A stretch of DNA of 64,000 bases, taken from Mesorhizobium caraganae. GTDB taxonomy: Bacteria > Pseudomonadota > Alphaproteobacteria > Rhizobiales > Rhizobiaceae. Positions 16,170 through 24,185 of the stretch are shown in pieces. A program made the position numbers and the translations under genes. The stretch is taken from assembly GCF_016836705.1 (NCBI RefSeq), contig NZ_JAFCGY010000012.1, positions 1 to 64,000 of the forward strand. The letters are read 5' to 3'. The notes beneath the pieces are model-generated. The model worked only from the letters and a program-made list of their open reading frames with translations. It ran no database searches and was not told the DNA's origin. How positions within the stretch are numbered: position 1 is the first letter of the stretch; the number at the start of each line of letters is the position of its first letter.

Positions 16170-18320
16170 TTATTCGGCGGCCTGGAGGTGGTCAGCCTCG
16201 TCCCCGGTGCCGATCGTGGACTCATCGCTGGATGGATCCGCATCGTCCACGAGGAAGGCCGGCAATTCGGCATCGCCATCGCGGTCGGCATCGTCCGGCT
16301 CATCGTCGGTGACGGTCTCGCCGGCATCGGCAACCGCGTCGTCGACATCGAGACGCAGCGGCTCGGCCAGCCAGTTCGACCCTTCGAGAAGGCGAGCAGC
16401 CTCACGTGCCATCAAGTCCTTCTTCATGTGGTCGATCAGCTGTGCGGAGTCCTCGCCGCGCGCTTCACGCACCGCCTCAACGATCCGGGCCTTGGTGACG
16501 CGGCCGAGATAGTTCTCGACGGTGGGCTCCCAGCCGGCCGTGACCATATCGAAGCCGAGCGTGTCGGCGACTGCATCGGCATGGGCAAGCGCGCCCGGGC
16601 GCCTGTTCCAGGGCTCGACGACTGCGTTGAGCGCGAGCGACGCGCAGTGCGCGAACAGCGCCTTGCGGTTCGCTTCATCGAGACCGAGCAGGAAGTCCCA
16701 GAGATTGTCGCTGTCGGGCATATCCCTGTCCCAGGCCTCGTGCCGCTCGGCGATTTCCTTCGCCCACGGGGTCTCGGCTAGGTCTTGCACCTGGCCGAAA
16801 CTGTTGCTTGTCATGCTGATCTCGAGGCAGCTGTCCTTGGCGAACCTGAAGAACACCTGCAGCACGAGTGCATGGAGAACTGCGACGAAGGCGATGTCGA
16901 CGTCGCTGGCGAGCGCGTTGCGCAGGGCGAGCGTCTTCTGCGCGGTGAGATCGAAGACGAGGCGATCGGGCAGCGGCTTTATGCCTTCATCCTCGGGTTC
17001 TTCTGCACCGTCGGATGTACCGTTCACGGACCGACCGTTGACGACAACGCCATTGCCGCTGTCAACCTCGGACTGTGACGCGTCGCGATCCTCGCTGTCG
17101 CCCTCCTCGTCGTCATCGTCTGTCTCGACCCGCGGTTCGTCCTCGGGACGGACAAAGCCGGCTTCGATCTGCATCTGGCCGTTGGCGCCGAGCGTGACAA
17201 ACGCTCCGGCGATAGTCTTCTGCGTCGGATCGTAGACATGGCGACGATCGCTGAAGCCGTCGAGTTCGGCGCCGAGCTGATCGAGCTTGTCCTCGATCTC
17301 CTGGTCGGCCTCCTCCATCTCGGCATACTTGGCGTCGAGCGCGTCATACTCAGCCTTGACCGCGTCGTAGCGGGCGATCTCCTCCGCGTTTAGTTCCTCG
17401 GGCTCGGCGTAAACGCGCCGCATGCCGGAGGTATGGCCATAGGGGAAGCTGATCGCCGCCTCGACCCACTTCCAACCGTCGGCGCGAACGGTCTCGGCGT
17501 CCAGCTTCAGCTTATCGAAGACCAACTGCTCAAGAAGAGCTGCATCCTGGAACCAGCCCCCGGAATCCTGCTCGAACAGATCGCGCAGGACAACGCCGCC
17601 CGCAGCCTCATAGGCTTCGGCGCCGACATAGACCGCCCGGCGATCATCGGCGCGAACGGTAGTCTCCGTCAGCAAGCGCCTGATGTAGTAGGGCTCCTGC
17701 ATGTTCGAGTTGTTGGAGATGCGCTCCCAGACCTGCTCCTGACGCCCATGGTCGTCGGAGACCGAAAACGCCATGATCTGCTCGAGACGGATTTCATCCT
17801 GTTCGTAGAGCTCGAGCAGCTTTGGCGAAACTAAGGCGAGTTTCAGCCGCTGCTTGACGGTCGCCGCCGACACGAAGAACCGTGCGGCGATCTCCTCGAC
17901 ATCGAGGCCCTGGTCGCTGAGGGCTCTAAACGCCCTGAACTGGTCGAGCGGATGCAGATTCTCGCGATGCACGTTCTCGGCAAGCGAGTCCTCTTCGGCC
18001 GAGGTTGTTGCGCTGCGGTTGACAATGCAGGGGATCGGTTCGTTCTTTGCCAGACGCTTCTGCTTGACCAGAATGCCGAGCGCCAGATACCGACGGCCGC
18101 CGGCGGGCACTTCGAAGGTGCCGGTCTCCTCTCCGTTTCCGTCGAGCACAGGACGAACGTTCAGGCTCTGTAGGAGCTTCCGCCGACCGATGTCCTCGGC
18201 GAGCTGCTCGATGGTTACGCCGTCCTTCACCCGGCGCACATTCTCCTGCGATAGCACAAGCTTGTCGTAGGCAATATTATCCGAGGGGTTCATTGCGATC
18301 TTCTGATTGGCCTTTGCCAT
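16170..18320 (-). CDS. ParB-like nuclease/partition domain protein
   Basis: A 716-residue protein. The N-terminal ParB/Srx-type domain has NVRRVKDGVTIEQLAEDI (about 28-45), VPAGGRRYLALGIL (about 70-83) and DSLAENVHRENLHPLDQF (about 108-125), followed by the KorB-like helix-turn-helix VEEIAARFFVSAATVKQRLK. A coiled-coil/acidic middle section and a long C-terminal region of unknown fold follow, with a Glu/Asp-rich tail. Such large ParB-like proteins are standard on alphaproteobacterial plasmids and integrative elements and differ from chromosomal ParB. The ATG at 18320 follows GGAGACC; the frame continues open upstream into a neighbouring frameshifted gene, so a fusion annotation would be an artefact. 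Confidence 0.88.
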   Translation of the reverse strand: MAKANQKIAMNPSDNIAYDKLVLSQENVRRVKDGVTIEQLAEDIGRRKLLQSLNVRPVLDGNGEETGTFEVPAGGRRYLALGILVKQKRLAKNEPIPCIVNRSATTSAEEDSLAENVHRENLHPLDQFRAFRALSDQGLDVEEIAARFFVSAATVKQRLKLALVSPKLLELYEQDEIRLEQIMAFSVSDDHGRQEQVWERISNNSNMQEPYYIRRLLTETTVRADDRRAVYVGAEAYEAAGGVVLRDLFEQDSGGWFQDAALLEQLVFDKLKLDAETVRADGWKWVEAAISFPYGHTSGMRRVYAEPEELNAEEIARYDAVKAEYDALDAKYAEMEEADQEIEDKLDQLGAELDGFSDRRHVYDPTQKTIAGAFVTLGANGQMQIEAGFVRPEDEPRVETDDDDEEGDSEDRDASQSEVDSGNGVVVNGRSVNGTSDGAEEPEDEGIKPLPDRLVFDLTAQKTLALRNALASDVDIAFVAVLHALVLQVFFRFAKDSCLEISMTSNSFGQVQDLAETPWAKEIAERHEAWDRDMPDSDNLWDFLLGLDEANRKALFAHCASLALNAVVEPWNRRPGALAHADAVADTLGFDMVTAGWEPTVENYLGRVTKARIVEAVREARGEDSAQLIDHMKKDLMAREAARLLEGSNWLAEPLRLDVDDAVADAGETVTDDEPDDADRDGDAELPAFLVDDADPSSDESTIGTGDEADHLQAAE

Positions 18321-18334
18321 GATTAGGGTCTCCA

Positions 18335-18378
18335 TGACGGGCGGCCCGGGGCCTCTCCCCGAACCACCAAACCCGTCA
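18335..18378 (-). promoter_or_regulatory. Leader hairpin of the ParB-like gene
   Basis: TGACGGG and CCCGTCA (18335-18341, 18372-18378 on the plus strand) form an inverted repeat whose downstream arm ends right at the Shine-Dalgarno GGAG. The block GGGCCGCCCGTCATGGAG closely resembles CGGCCGCCCGTCACGGAG in front of the DUF2958 gene (20369-20386). Such pairing could occlude or expose the ribosome binding site. Confidence 0.55.
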
Positions 18379-18435
18379 GGAACCCTCCCTCCGCCCTCTG
18401 CCTCTCGCGGCGCCGCGCCGGCGCAGGCGGCGGCC

Positions 18436-18731
18436 TCAACGCGGCTCGGTGACATCGGGGCCGGCTCGGACTCGCGGCCGACGGCGATCAGCGGGCCGCA
18501 CAGCGTCAGTTGCACCACGACATCGAACGCCACACTCCGGCTGTCGATGATCGGGAGGTTGGCGGCGATGCATTGGTCCTTGATCGCCTCGCATCCATAG
18601 CAGGAGAGCATCGCGCCATCGCGATAGTGCAGGGTGAAGCTGCCGCCGCCGATGGAGTGGTGACGGCCTGGCGTTGCTAGAGCGGCAGCGATGTCGGCGG
18701 AATAGTCTGTGACGGGTTTCGGTTGCAGCAT
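18436..18731 (-). pseudogene. Small Cys-containing hypothetical gene with a one-base frameshift
   Basis: From ATG 18731 (GGAG upstream, preceded by a leader hairpin) the frame reads MLQPKPVTDYSADIAAALAT, GSFTLHYRDGAMLSCYGCEA and FDVVVQLTLCGPLIAVGRES. It then runs open into low-complexity sequence and on into the ParB-like gene. A one-base shift near 18450 gives APDVTEPR and a stop at 18436. The 296-base span is one base short of whole codons, so a single deletion restores a protein of about 98 residues. Family unrecognised. Confidence 0.55.
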
Positions 18732-18745
18732 GAGGGGATCTCCGA

Positions 18746-18780
18746 GACGGCTGGCGGGAGGGTCCCGCTGGAAAGCCGTC
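18746..18780 (-). promoter_or_regulatory. Two-level leader hairpin
   Basis: GACGGCT (18746-18752) pairs with AGCCGTC (18774-18780), with an inner GCGGGA/TCCCGC stem (18754-18759, 18763-18768). It lies immediately before the GGAG of the gene starting at 18731, as in the leaders at 18335-18378 and 20375-20422. Confidence 0.55.
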
Positions 18781-19203
18781 ATGGGGAAAGCCACCCCCTC
18801 GGATGGAAGGGATGGCCGGTGCTGTTGGATGTTGGTCCGATAACAGGGACCAGCCGCCTACAGCGGCGAAAAGCTCGGTCGCCGCATGTCCAACTGGACC
18901 GGGGCGGATGAGGAAGCGTTTCTCCGAGTCCTCGACCGGCTCACAGACAAGGCCACGACGGACCTCGAGCGACTGCGCCGCAAGGTCAAGCCGCCAGGAC
19001 GCGGCGATCGAGGTGATCCGCCGAAAATACCGCGTCAAAGCCATGCGCGATTGTAGCGACGCATTTTCGGGCGCGAGCTGATCGTCTCTGCCTCCGCACG
19101 GATCGCGCAGAGACCGTTCGAGCTCGTAAAGATTGTGGCGCGTTTCGCGCAGCCGGGCTTCCATCCGGGACAACGCCGTGCAGGCTTCAGGATGGCTCAT
19201 CAT
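18779..19203 (-). pseudogene. Hypothetical helical gene, probably frameshifted near its end
   Basis: From ATG 19203 (ATGA overlap with the upstream gene) the frame reads MMSHPEACTALSRMEARL, RETRHNLYELERSLRD and SLEVRRGLVCEPVEDSEKRF. Past about 18860 the frame degenerates and stays open to 18436, overlapping the next gene. An alternative frame gives VPVIGPTSNSTGHPFHPRG and a TGA at 18779. The 425-base span is one base short of whole codons, so a single deletion is the simplest explanation. Family unrecognised. Confidence 0.45.
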
Positions 19204-19971
19204 TGTGTGTCGCCCTCCCGCTCGCCGGGAAAAAGCTTTGCGACGCGACGCACGATGACGGGACGGCTGTCGGCCTCCCGGGCGAGGCGGCGGATCAGCT
19301 CGAGTTCGACATCCGGGCAGTCGCCGCACACCTCGAGATCGATCCAGCGACCGGCTCGCCCGACATGGGAATCGCGAAGCCGGTGGCTGGAGGAGGAATG
19401 GTAGCTCTCATGCGGATCGTTGAGCCTGATGCGCGTGCGTAGGAAGAGGATGCCTGAACCGAGTTTGCCGCAGAACAGGAACTCGTCGGCCGGCGTAGTC
19501 TTCGGGCCGCAGCCGATTTTTCGATGGCCGATCTCGCGGAAGGCTTCGTCGAAGCTGGACGGATCGGGCGTGACGGGCGCTTGCCGTCGAAGACCCAGGG
19601 CGGCCGATGGGATCGACACCGCCGACCGCGATCTGATGAAGCAGATCGAGCAGATAGGTGGGATCAGCCGGATAGGGGCAACTCCGCCAGACGTTGCGTA
19701 TCGTCCGACGGAGCGGATCGGAGAGCGCAAAGAGCCGGGCACGGGCTTCGCGCCAACGGGCGGCGCGCTGGGCGCGCTGCTCGTGTTCTTGCTCTTCCCA
19801 CCAGACGTGCCGGCGGGTCTTTTCTTCCTCGAGGCTGTGCTGTCGCGCGGCGATCATCTCGGCGAAGAGCGGCAATGCCTCGCGCTCGAGGCGCTGCTTG
19901 CGCTTGAAGGCGGCGCGTTTGCGCGATGTGTCCCGATAGGGTTCGGGTTTCGGCCAGGGACGGAAACGCAT
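19200..19971 (-). pseudogene. Hypothetical gene with two one-base frameshifts
   Basis: From ATG 19971 the frame reads MRFRPWPKPEPYRDTSRKRA, REALPLFAEMIAARQ and YPADPTYLLDLLHQIAVGGV. Near 19600 a WVFDGKRP segment lies in a second frame, and VTPDPSSFDEAFREIGHRK, GPKTTPADEFLFCGKLGSG and SSSSHRLRDSHVGRAGRW lie in a third, ending at TGA 19200. Two missing bases within about 30 nt account for this; the 772-base span is two bases short of whole codons. The joined product would be about 258 residues and continuous in composition. Family unrecognised, though the order with DUF2958 and DUF932 is typical of alphaproteobacterial elements. Confidence 0.7.
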
Positions 19972-20019
19972 CAGGCCCCCTCCCCGGTCCAGGCCGAGCG
20001 GCATTGGAAAGGATGCGGA

Positions 20020-20363
20020 TAGCTGTGGTGATGCTGCCGGTCTCACGCGCAGCTTCGGAGAGCGGGCACACGGCGGTGAAGAAGATATCGCGCTCGATAT
20101 GCATATCAAACGGCAGGCTGAGCGCAGCGAGTTCTTCGAGACTGAACGATCCCAAATTCCGGCGCATCGTTAAGCTGCGCCAAGCCGAACAATATGTCGC
20201 CGTCGGACTCGAGCTCGGTAGCGAGCCAGGTGCCGATACCGACCGGATTGAAGAACTTGACCACTGGAACGTGGTCGCGACTGGGCTGGCGGCCATTAGC
20301 GAGAAGCTGTTCACGCTGATCAGGCGTCAGCAAGGGCATGGGGGTTTGGGCGGTTTCGCGCAT
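20020..20363 (-). pseudogene. DUF2958 gene with a frameshift
   Basis: The N-terminal frame reads MPLLTPDQREQLLANG, VVKFFNPVGIGTWLATELE and DGDILFGLAQLNDAPEFG, the DUF2958 signature. Near 20155 the sequence TTTGGGATCGTT contains one extra base relative to the expected frame. The continuation SFSLEELAALSLPFDMHIE and RDIFFTAVCPLSEAARETG lies in the next frame. The start at 20363 is preceded by CACGGAGCACG. The exact 3' end is unclear because the second frame stays open into the following gene. DUF2958 is a small mobile-element family of unknown role. Confidence 0.75.
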
Positions 20364-20374
20364 GGGTCGTGCTC

Positions 20375-20422
20375 CGTGACGGGCGGCCGAAAGCGAGCCT
20401 ATCGACCTCCTGGCCCGTCACG
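20375..20422 (-). promoter_or_regulatory. Leader hairpin of the DUF2958 gene
   Basis: CGTGACGGG (20375-20383) and CCCGTCACG (20414-20422) are perfect inverted 9-mers. The proximal arm abuts the Shine-Dalgarno GGAG. The GCCGCCCGTCA block is shared with the ParB-like leader at 18335-18350. Confidence 0.6.
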
Positions 20423-20522
20423 ACGAAAGGCGCCGCCCTCTTGGCTGTGAGGACGGCGCCTTGGAGCGGCGATCATGAGAAATCCGGCAGTGCGATGTGC
20501 GGGATCGCCGGCCAGGTCAGGA

Positions 20523-21719
20523 TCAGTGGGTGAGGTCGAGGAGCTTCTTGGCCTTGCCTTCCATCTCGAGGCGCACGTCCTGATTCTGCTTGTCGCGAGC
20601 GACACGGGTGATGCCCTGCACGAAATCGAAGACCGATGCCGGCGGATGGCCTTCGTCGGTGAGCACGGCATCGATGATCTTCGTGGTTTCACCCTTGGAG
20701 AAGCCACGCTTGCGCAGGAAGGTGGTTCGGTCGTCATCGTCGCGTGCGACGACGCGCTCGCGCGCTGCCTTGATGCCGTTGATGAAGGGCATGGGCGAGG
20801 ATTCGGCGAACTGGATCAGTGCCGGCTCGGCTTCGAGTGCAAAGCGCGAGGCGGCATATTTGGAGTGGCGGATGCTGATTTCCTGGAAATCCTCAACGCC
20901 CCACAGATTCCTGTTGCAACACACTGCACGCAGGTAAAAGCTTGCAATTCCAAGGGTTTTGGAGCCCACCTCGCTGTTCCAGGCGTAAAATCCGCGGAAA
21001 TACAAATCGGGTTCGCCATCGGGCAGCCGGCCAGCTTCGATCGGGTTCAGGTCATCGACCAGGAATACAAAGATGTCGCGGTCTGAGGCATAGAGCGTCG
21101 TCGTGTCTTTCGAGATATCGACATTGGGGTTGTAGATGCTGGTCGACCAGTCGAGTACGCCCGGCACCTTCCAGCGCGTATCGCCGGTTCCGTTGCCGGC
21201 GATCTTCTGCACGGCCTCAACCAGCTCATGGTCGAAAATTCTCCCGTAGTCCGGGCCCGTTACTGCTCGAAGCTCAAGACGGCCGTTCTCGATTTCCAGC
21301 GTCTTCACTTGTTCAGCCCGATGCGAGGTCAGGCCGTACTGCAGATTGATCGCGGCGAGCGGGGCCGGGAGTTGGCGCAGATAGGTGGCCGGCGCGCCGA
21401 CCAGGCCGGCTAGCTGACCAAAACTCCAGTGCGTGGGCGCAACCGGTGCCTCTGCATCGGGTAGCATGAGCATGAGGCGTTCCGCGTCGTCGCGGCTGGC
21501 TTCGACGCGGATCCTTTCGCTTTCGACAATGCGCGTGCGGCTGCGCTGGGACCGGGCCCTCACCGAATCCCGGAGGTCGCTGAGGGACAGGTATCGCTCG
21601 TCGGCCGGGCGGTTGAACCATTCCGACGACACGCGGCCGACACGCTGGCCGCGGCTCACATCGACCTTGTAGCCTGCACGTATGTTCCGCGTTGGCGATT
21701 GAATTTCCATCTGTGTCAT
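20523..21719 (-). CDS. DUF932 protein
   Basis: A 398-residue protein with DUF932 (phage/plasmid-like) features: AVTGPDYGRIFDHELVEAV, DISKDTTTLYASDRDIFVF, DLYFRGFYAWNSEVGSKTL, FYLRAVCCNRNLWGVEDF and a C-terminal helical region. DUF932 proteins are abundant on plasmids and phages; their function is not established. The ATG at 21719 follows GTGGAGC; a longer open frame to 21944 runs through a GC-rich leader and is rejected. It is the first gene of the minus-strand backbone series. Confidence 0.88.
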   Translation of the reverse strand: MTQMEIQSPTRNIRAGYKVDVSRGQRVGRVSSEWFNRPADERYLSLSDLRDSVRARSQRSRTRIVESERIRVEASRDDAERLMLMLPDAEAPVAPTHWSFGQLAGLVGAPATYLRQLPAPLAAINLQYGLTSHRAEQVKTLEIENGRLELRAVTGPDYGRIFDHELVEAVQKIAGNGTGDTRWKVPGVLDWSTSIYNPNVDISKDTTTLYASDRDIFVFLVDDLNPIEAGRLPDGEPDLYFRGFYAWNSEVGSKTLGIASFYLRAVCCNRNLWGVEDFQEISIRHSKYAASRFALEAEPALIQFAESSPMPFINGIKAARERVVARDDDDRTTFLRKRGFSKGETTKIIDAVLTDEGHPPASVFDFVQGITRVARDKQNQDVRLEMEGKAKKLLDLTH

Positions 21720-22012
21720 GGGTTTGCTCCACGGCGGACGCCGGGAGCCTCTCTCCCGGACGATCGCCCGCCACCGCAAGCCCCGCCTGCCCTCTTCCTC
21801 TGCTGGCCGGTCCGCCGACAATCGAAGCGCCGACAGTTCGGCCGCGGCTGCGTCACGGGTGCGAGCCCGAAGGTGAAGACCGGCTGCAGCTCGGGTTACC
21901 GCCGCAGCCCGGTCTCGGCGTGAGATGCCCAAACTCGGTATCAACTGCAGGTAACCCGGTTGGCGTCTCCGTTGCCGTCAAGGGCGCGCCGACTTGCTTC
22001 GATGGCAAAACT
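21720..22012. other. Divergent intergenic region
   Basis: About 290 GC-rich bases between the divergently transcribed DUF932 and DUF1173 genes. It contains CCGGGAG/CTCCCGG near 21743-21765, a hairpin in the DUF932 leader, and must hold promoters for both directions. I do not see a convincing consensus promoter. Confidence 0.4.
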
Positions 22013-23281
22013 ATGAGTCAATGGGGGCGTGGGGATGCGGCGGCGTCCGGAGCAATGGAGGCGATGCGACGTTTCAGTCTTGCTGACCAGGTGATCGAGG
22101 AGGCGGCGCCGGATCTTCAGGATGCGCTTGCGGATGCTTATCGGAGGAAAGTCCGGCCGCTTTGCCTGTGCAAGGAGCCGGGCCCCGCGATGTATATCGC
22201 GCAGGTTGGTGATCAATATGTCGTCAAACGGATGCCGCTGTCCGGCGGTGGTCATGATCCTTCCTGTTTCTCGTACGAGCCGCCCGACGAACTGTCAGGG
22301 CTCGGCGTGCTGATGGGCAGCGCGATCCAAGTCGATTCAGAGAGCGGGATGGCGGCGCTCAAGCTGGATTTCAGTCTTTCGAAAGTTGGCGCTCGATCGG
22401 CGCCTCCTGTGGGCGCCGGAGGATCGGACAGCGTGGCCGGGGACACAAAGAAACTGTCGCTGCGCAGCCTGCTTCATTATCTCTGGCACGAAGCCGAACT
22501 CAACGTCTGGACATCGCGATGGGCTGGTAAACGCCATTGGTGGAACATCCGTTGGCACCTCATCGAGGCCGCGCGCCAGATGACGGTCAAGGGCGGACCG
22601 CTGAGCGACATATTGTTCGTACCAGAACCGTTCCGGTCCCCCGACAAAACCGCGATAGAACAGAGACGCGCGGAGGCGCTTGCGTCTGCGGTACCCCCCA
22701 AGAGCGGTCCAAGAAAGCTGATGATCCTTGTCGGTGAGGTCAAGGAATTCGGCGTTGCCCGCAGCGGTCACAAGCTGGTCGTCAAGCACATGCCCGGGTT
22801 CGTGTTCCTTCTCGACGATGGTCTGTACCGTCGGCTCCAAACCCGTTTTGAAACCGAGATGGCTCTCTGGGGTGCGGATGTGGCATCCCATTTGATCGCT
22901 ATTGCCACCTTCGGGTTGACGCCGGCGGGGCTTGCGGTGATCGAAGAAATGGCAGTCATGGTGGTGGCGGAGAATTGGGTGCCCTACGAGTCCGCCTATG
23001 AAAAGAAGCTGCTCGATGCGCTCGCCAGGGTGAGAGAGCGAAGTGTGAAGAGTCTGCGCTACAGCTTGTCGCTGGACAAGCCGGCCGTGGCCGCGATGTT
23101 GCAAATTCCGCCGCGACCGGTTGGACTTTACGTCGTTCCTCCTTCTTCCGATCGCGCATATGAGGAGACGCTGGGCGAATTGATCGCATCCCGACCGGAG
23201 TTCGATTCCTGGATCTGGCGGACGGCCGATGGCGAAATGCCGCCATTGCCTGTTCGGCAGGACAGTGTGCCCCTCACATGA
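22013..23281 (+). CDS. DUF1173 family protein
   Basis: A 422-residue protein. PLCLCKEPGPAMYIAQVGDQ, QYVVKRMPLSGGGHDPSC (Cys/His cluster), SGMAALKLDFSLSK and LIASRPEFDSWIWR fit DUF1173, found mainly on proteobacterial mobile elements with unknown function. The Cys residues near the N-terminus could bind metal. The start is uncertain: ATG 22013 is chosen, but ATG 22055 or 22064 are alternatives and no strong Shine-Dalgarno sequence favours one. Further upstream the frame crosses the DUF932 leader and is unlikely to be coding. Confidence 0.8.
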   Translation: MSQWGRGDAAASGAMEAMRRFSLADQVIEEAAPDLQDALADAYRRKVRPLCLCKEPGPAMYIAQVGDQYVVKRMPLSGGGHDPSCFSYEPPDELSGLGVLMGSAIQVDSESGMAALKLDFSLSKVGARSAPPVGAGGSDSVAGDTKKLSLRSLLHYLWHEAELNVWTSRWAGKRHWWNIRWHLIEAARQMTVKGGPLSDILFVPEPFRSPDKTAIEQRRAEALASAVPPKSGPRKLMILVGEVKEFGVARSGHKLVVKHMPGFVFLLDDGLYRRLQTRFETEMALWGADVASHLIAIATFGLTPAGLAVIEEMAVMVVAENWVPYESAYEKKLLDALARVRERSVKSLRYSLSLDKPAVAAMLQIPPRPVGLYVVPPSSDRAYEETLGELIASRPEFDSWIWRTADGEMPPLPVRQDSVPLT

Positions 23282-23359
23282 CGGATGCATGGTTGTCGGA
23301 CGCTACGACAGCGAGTCTCGCTCGCCGGAGGGTATTTTCAGGTATCCTGTTTGCGTCAT

Positions 23360-23491
23360 TCAATTCGCCCGCTTGAGGTGATCCTCCCAGCAACGACGTG
23401 TGCGCTTAGGATCCGAGCGGAAGCGGTGCAGCACGATGCGGGCGACTTCCTTCCAGTCCGCATCTTCGGCGGCCGCGTCCAGCAGGCGCAT
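23360..23491 (-). pseudogene. C-terminal fragment of a DUF2285-type protein
   Basis: The minus strand encodes MRLLDAAAEDADWKEVARIV, then LHRFRSDPKRTRRCWEDHLK and a stop at 23360. This resembles the conserved C-terminus of DUF2285-type DNA-binding proteins of alphaproteobacterial elements. The upstream in-frame sequence reaches a stop after about 14 codons, so the N-terminal part is missing. It lies among other debris next to the insertion sequence. Confidence 0.5.
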
Positions 23492-23571
23492 ATAGAATAA
23501 GTACAGTCCGACATACCGAACACAAGGTTTCTCATCTCATCGAGAGCATCGACATCGGCGCGCGTTGGGCC

Positions 23572-23870
23572 TCAATGGATGAAGCTGCAACGCTTGCCAA
23601 GATCCAAAGCGACTTCGATCGTGGCGTCGCCATCGATCACATTCCAAGAATGCCGTTTGACATGAACCTCGAACACGGCGCGAGCTTTGGGCCAGCCCCT
23701 GCAAGCCGGTCGCGGATCTGCGGATCGTCAAGTATCGGTGTATCGCCGGCGACCGGTCGCTCCCATTCCTCGCGTGTGAACGATCCGGCCTCGGCGCCAT
23801 CGCCGGCTTTGACGATTTGTATCCATTCATTTCCCGATTTTCCGGCCGCGCTTGGACAGATCCCATCCGG
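23572..23870 (-). pseudogene. CYTH-domain fragment, minus strand
   Basis: The minus strand reads NEWIQIVKAGDGAEAGSF, TREEWERPVAGDTPILDD and RDRLAGAGPKLAP. After a one-base shift near 23670 it reads VFEVHVKRHSWNVIDGDATI and EVALDLGKRCSFIH, then a stop at 23572. These are successive strands of a CYTH (triphosphate tunnel metalloenzyme) domain. In bacteria CYTH is often fused N-terminally to CHAD. Here a CHAD fragment starts at the junction but on the opposite strand, so an ancestral CYTH-CHAD gene seems to have been broken by inversion. Confidence 0.65.
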
Positions 23871-23879
23871 GGGTGTCGA

Positions 23880-24170
23880 AATAGATGGATCGCCGCAAAG
23901 AAACTGCGCTATGCGGCGGAGTTCTTCGAGCCGCTTTATGAGAGCAAAGCGGAAACCAAACGCCATCGACGCTTCATCACGGCGATGAAGGACCTGCAGG
24001 ATCAGCTCGGCAGTCTCAACGATCTTGCCACCGCCGCCGATATGCTGGCAGCGCTGGAGCTTTCGGACGTGGCTGGTGCGAAGGATCTCTTCAGCGCCGA
24101 AGTCAAGTCCAAGTTTCTTGAGGACGCCGCAGAAGCGCACGACACCTTTGTCAACACGAGGCGCTTCTGA
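23880..24170 (+). pseudogene. CHAD-domain C-terminal fragment, plus strand
   Basis: RNRWIAAKKLRYAAEFFEPL, ESKAETKRHRRFITAMKDLQ and QLGSLNDLATAADMLAAL are characteristic of the C-terminal helices of CHAD domains (polyphosphate-binding helical proteins). The sequence ends HDTFVNTRRF and a stop at 24170, just before the transposase. The N-terminal two thirds of CHAD is absent, and the matching CYTH part lies inverted upstream. Not functional. Confidence 0.7.
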
Positions 24171-24185
24171 GAGGAGATTGAGTCG

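Noticed and set aside
16170..18794. An 874-residue fusion of an upstream protein to the ParB-like protein
   Set aside because: A strong ribosome binding site and conserved start lie at 18320, and the in-between sequence is a low-complexity leader. The upstream part is better explained by a one-base frameshift near 18450.
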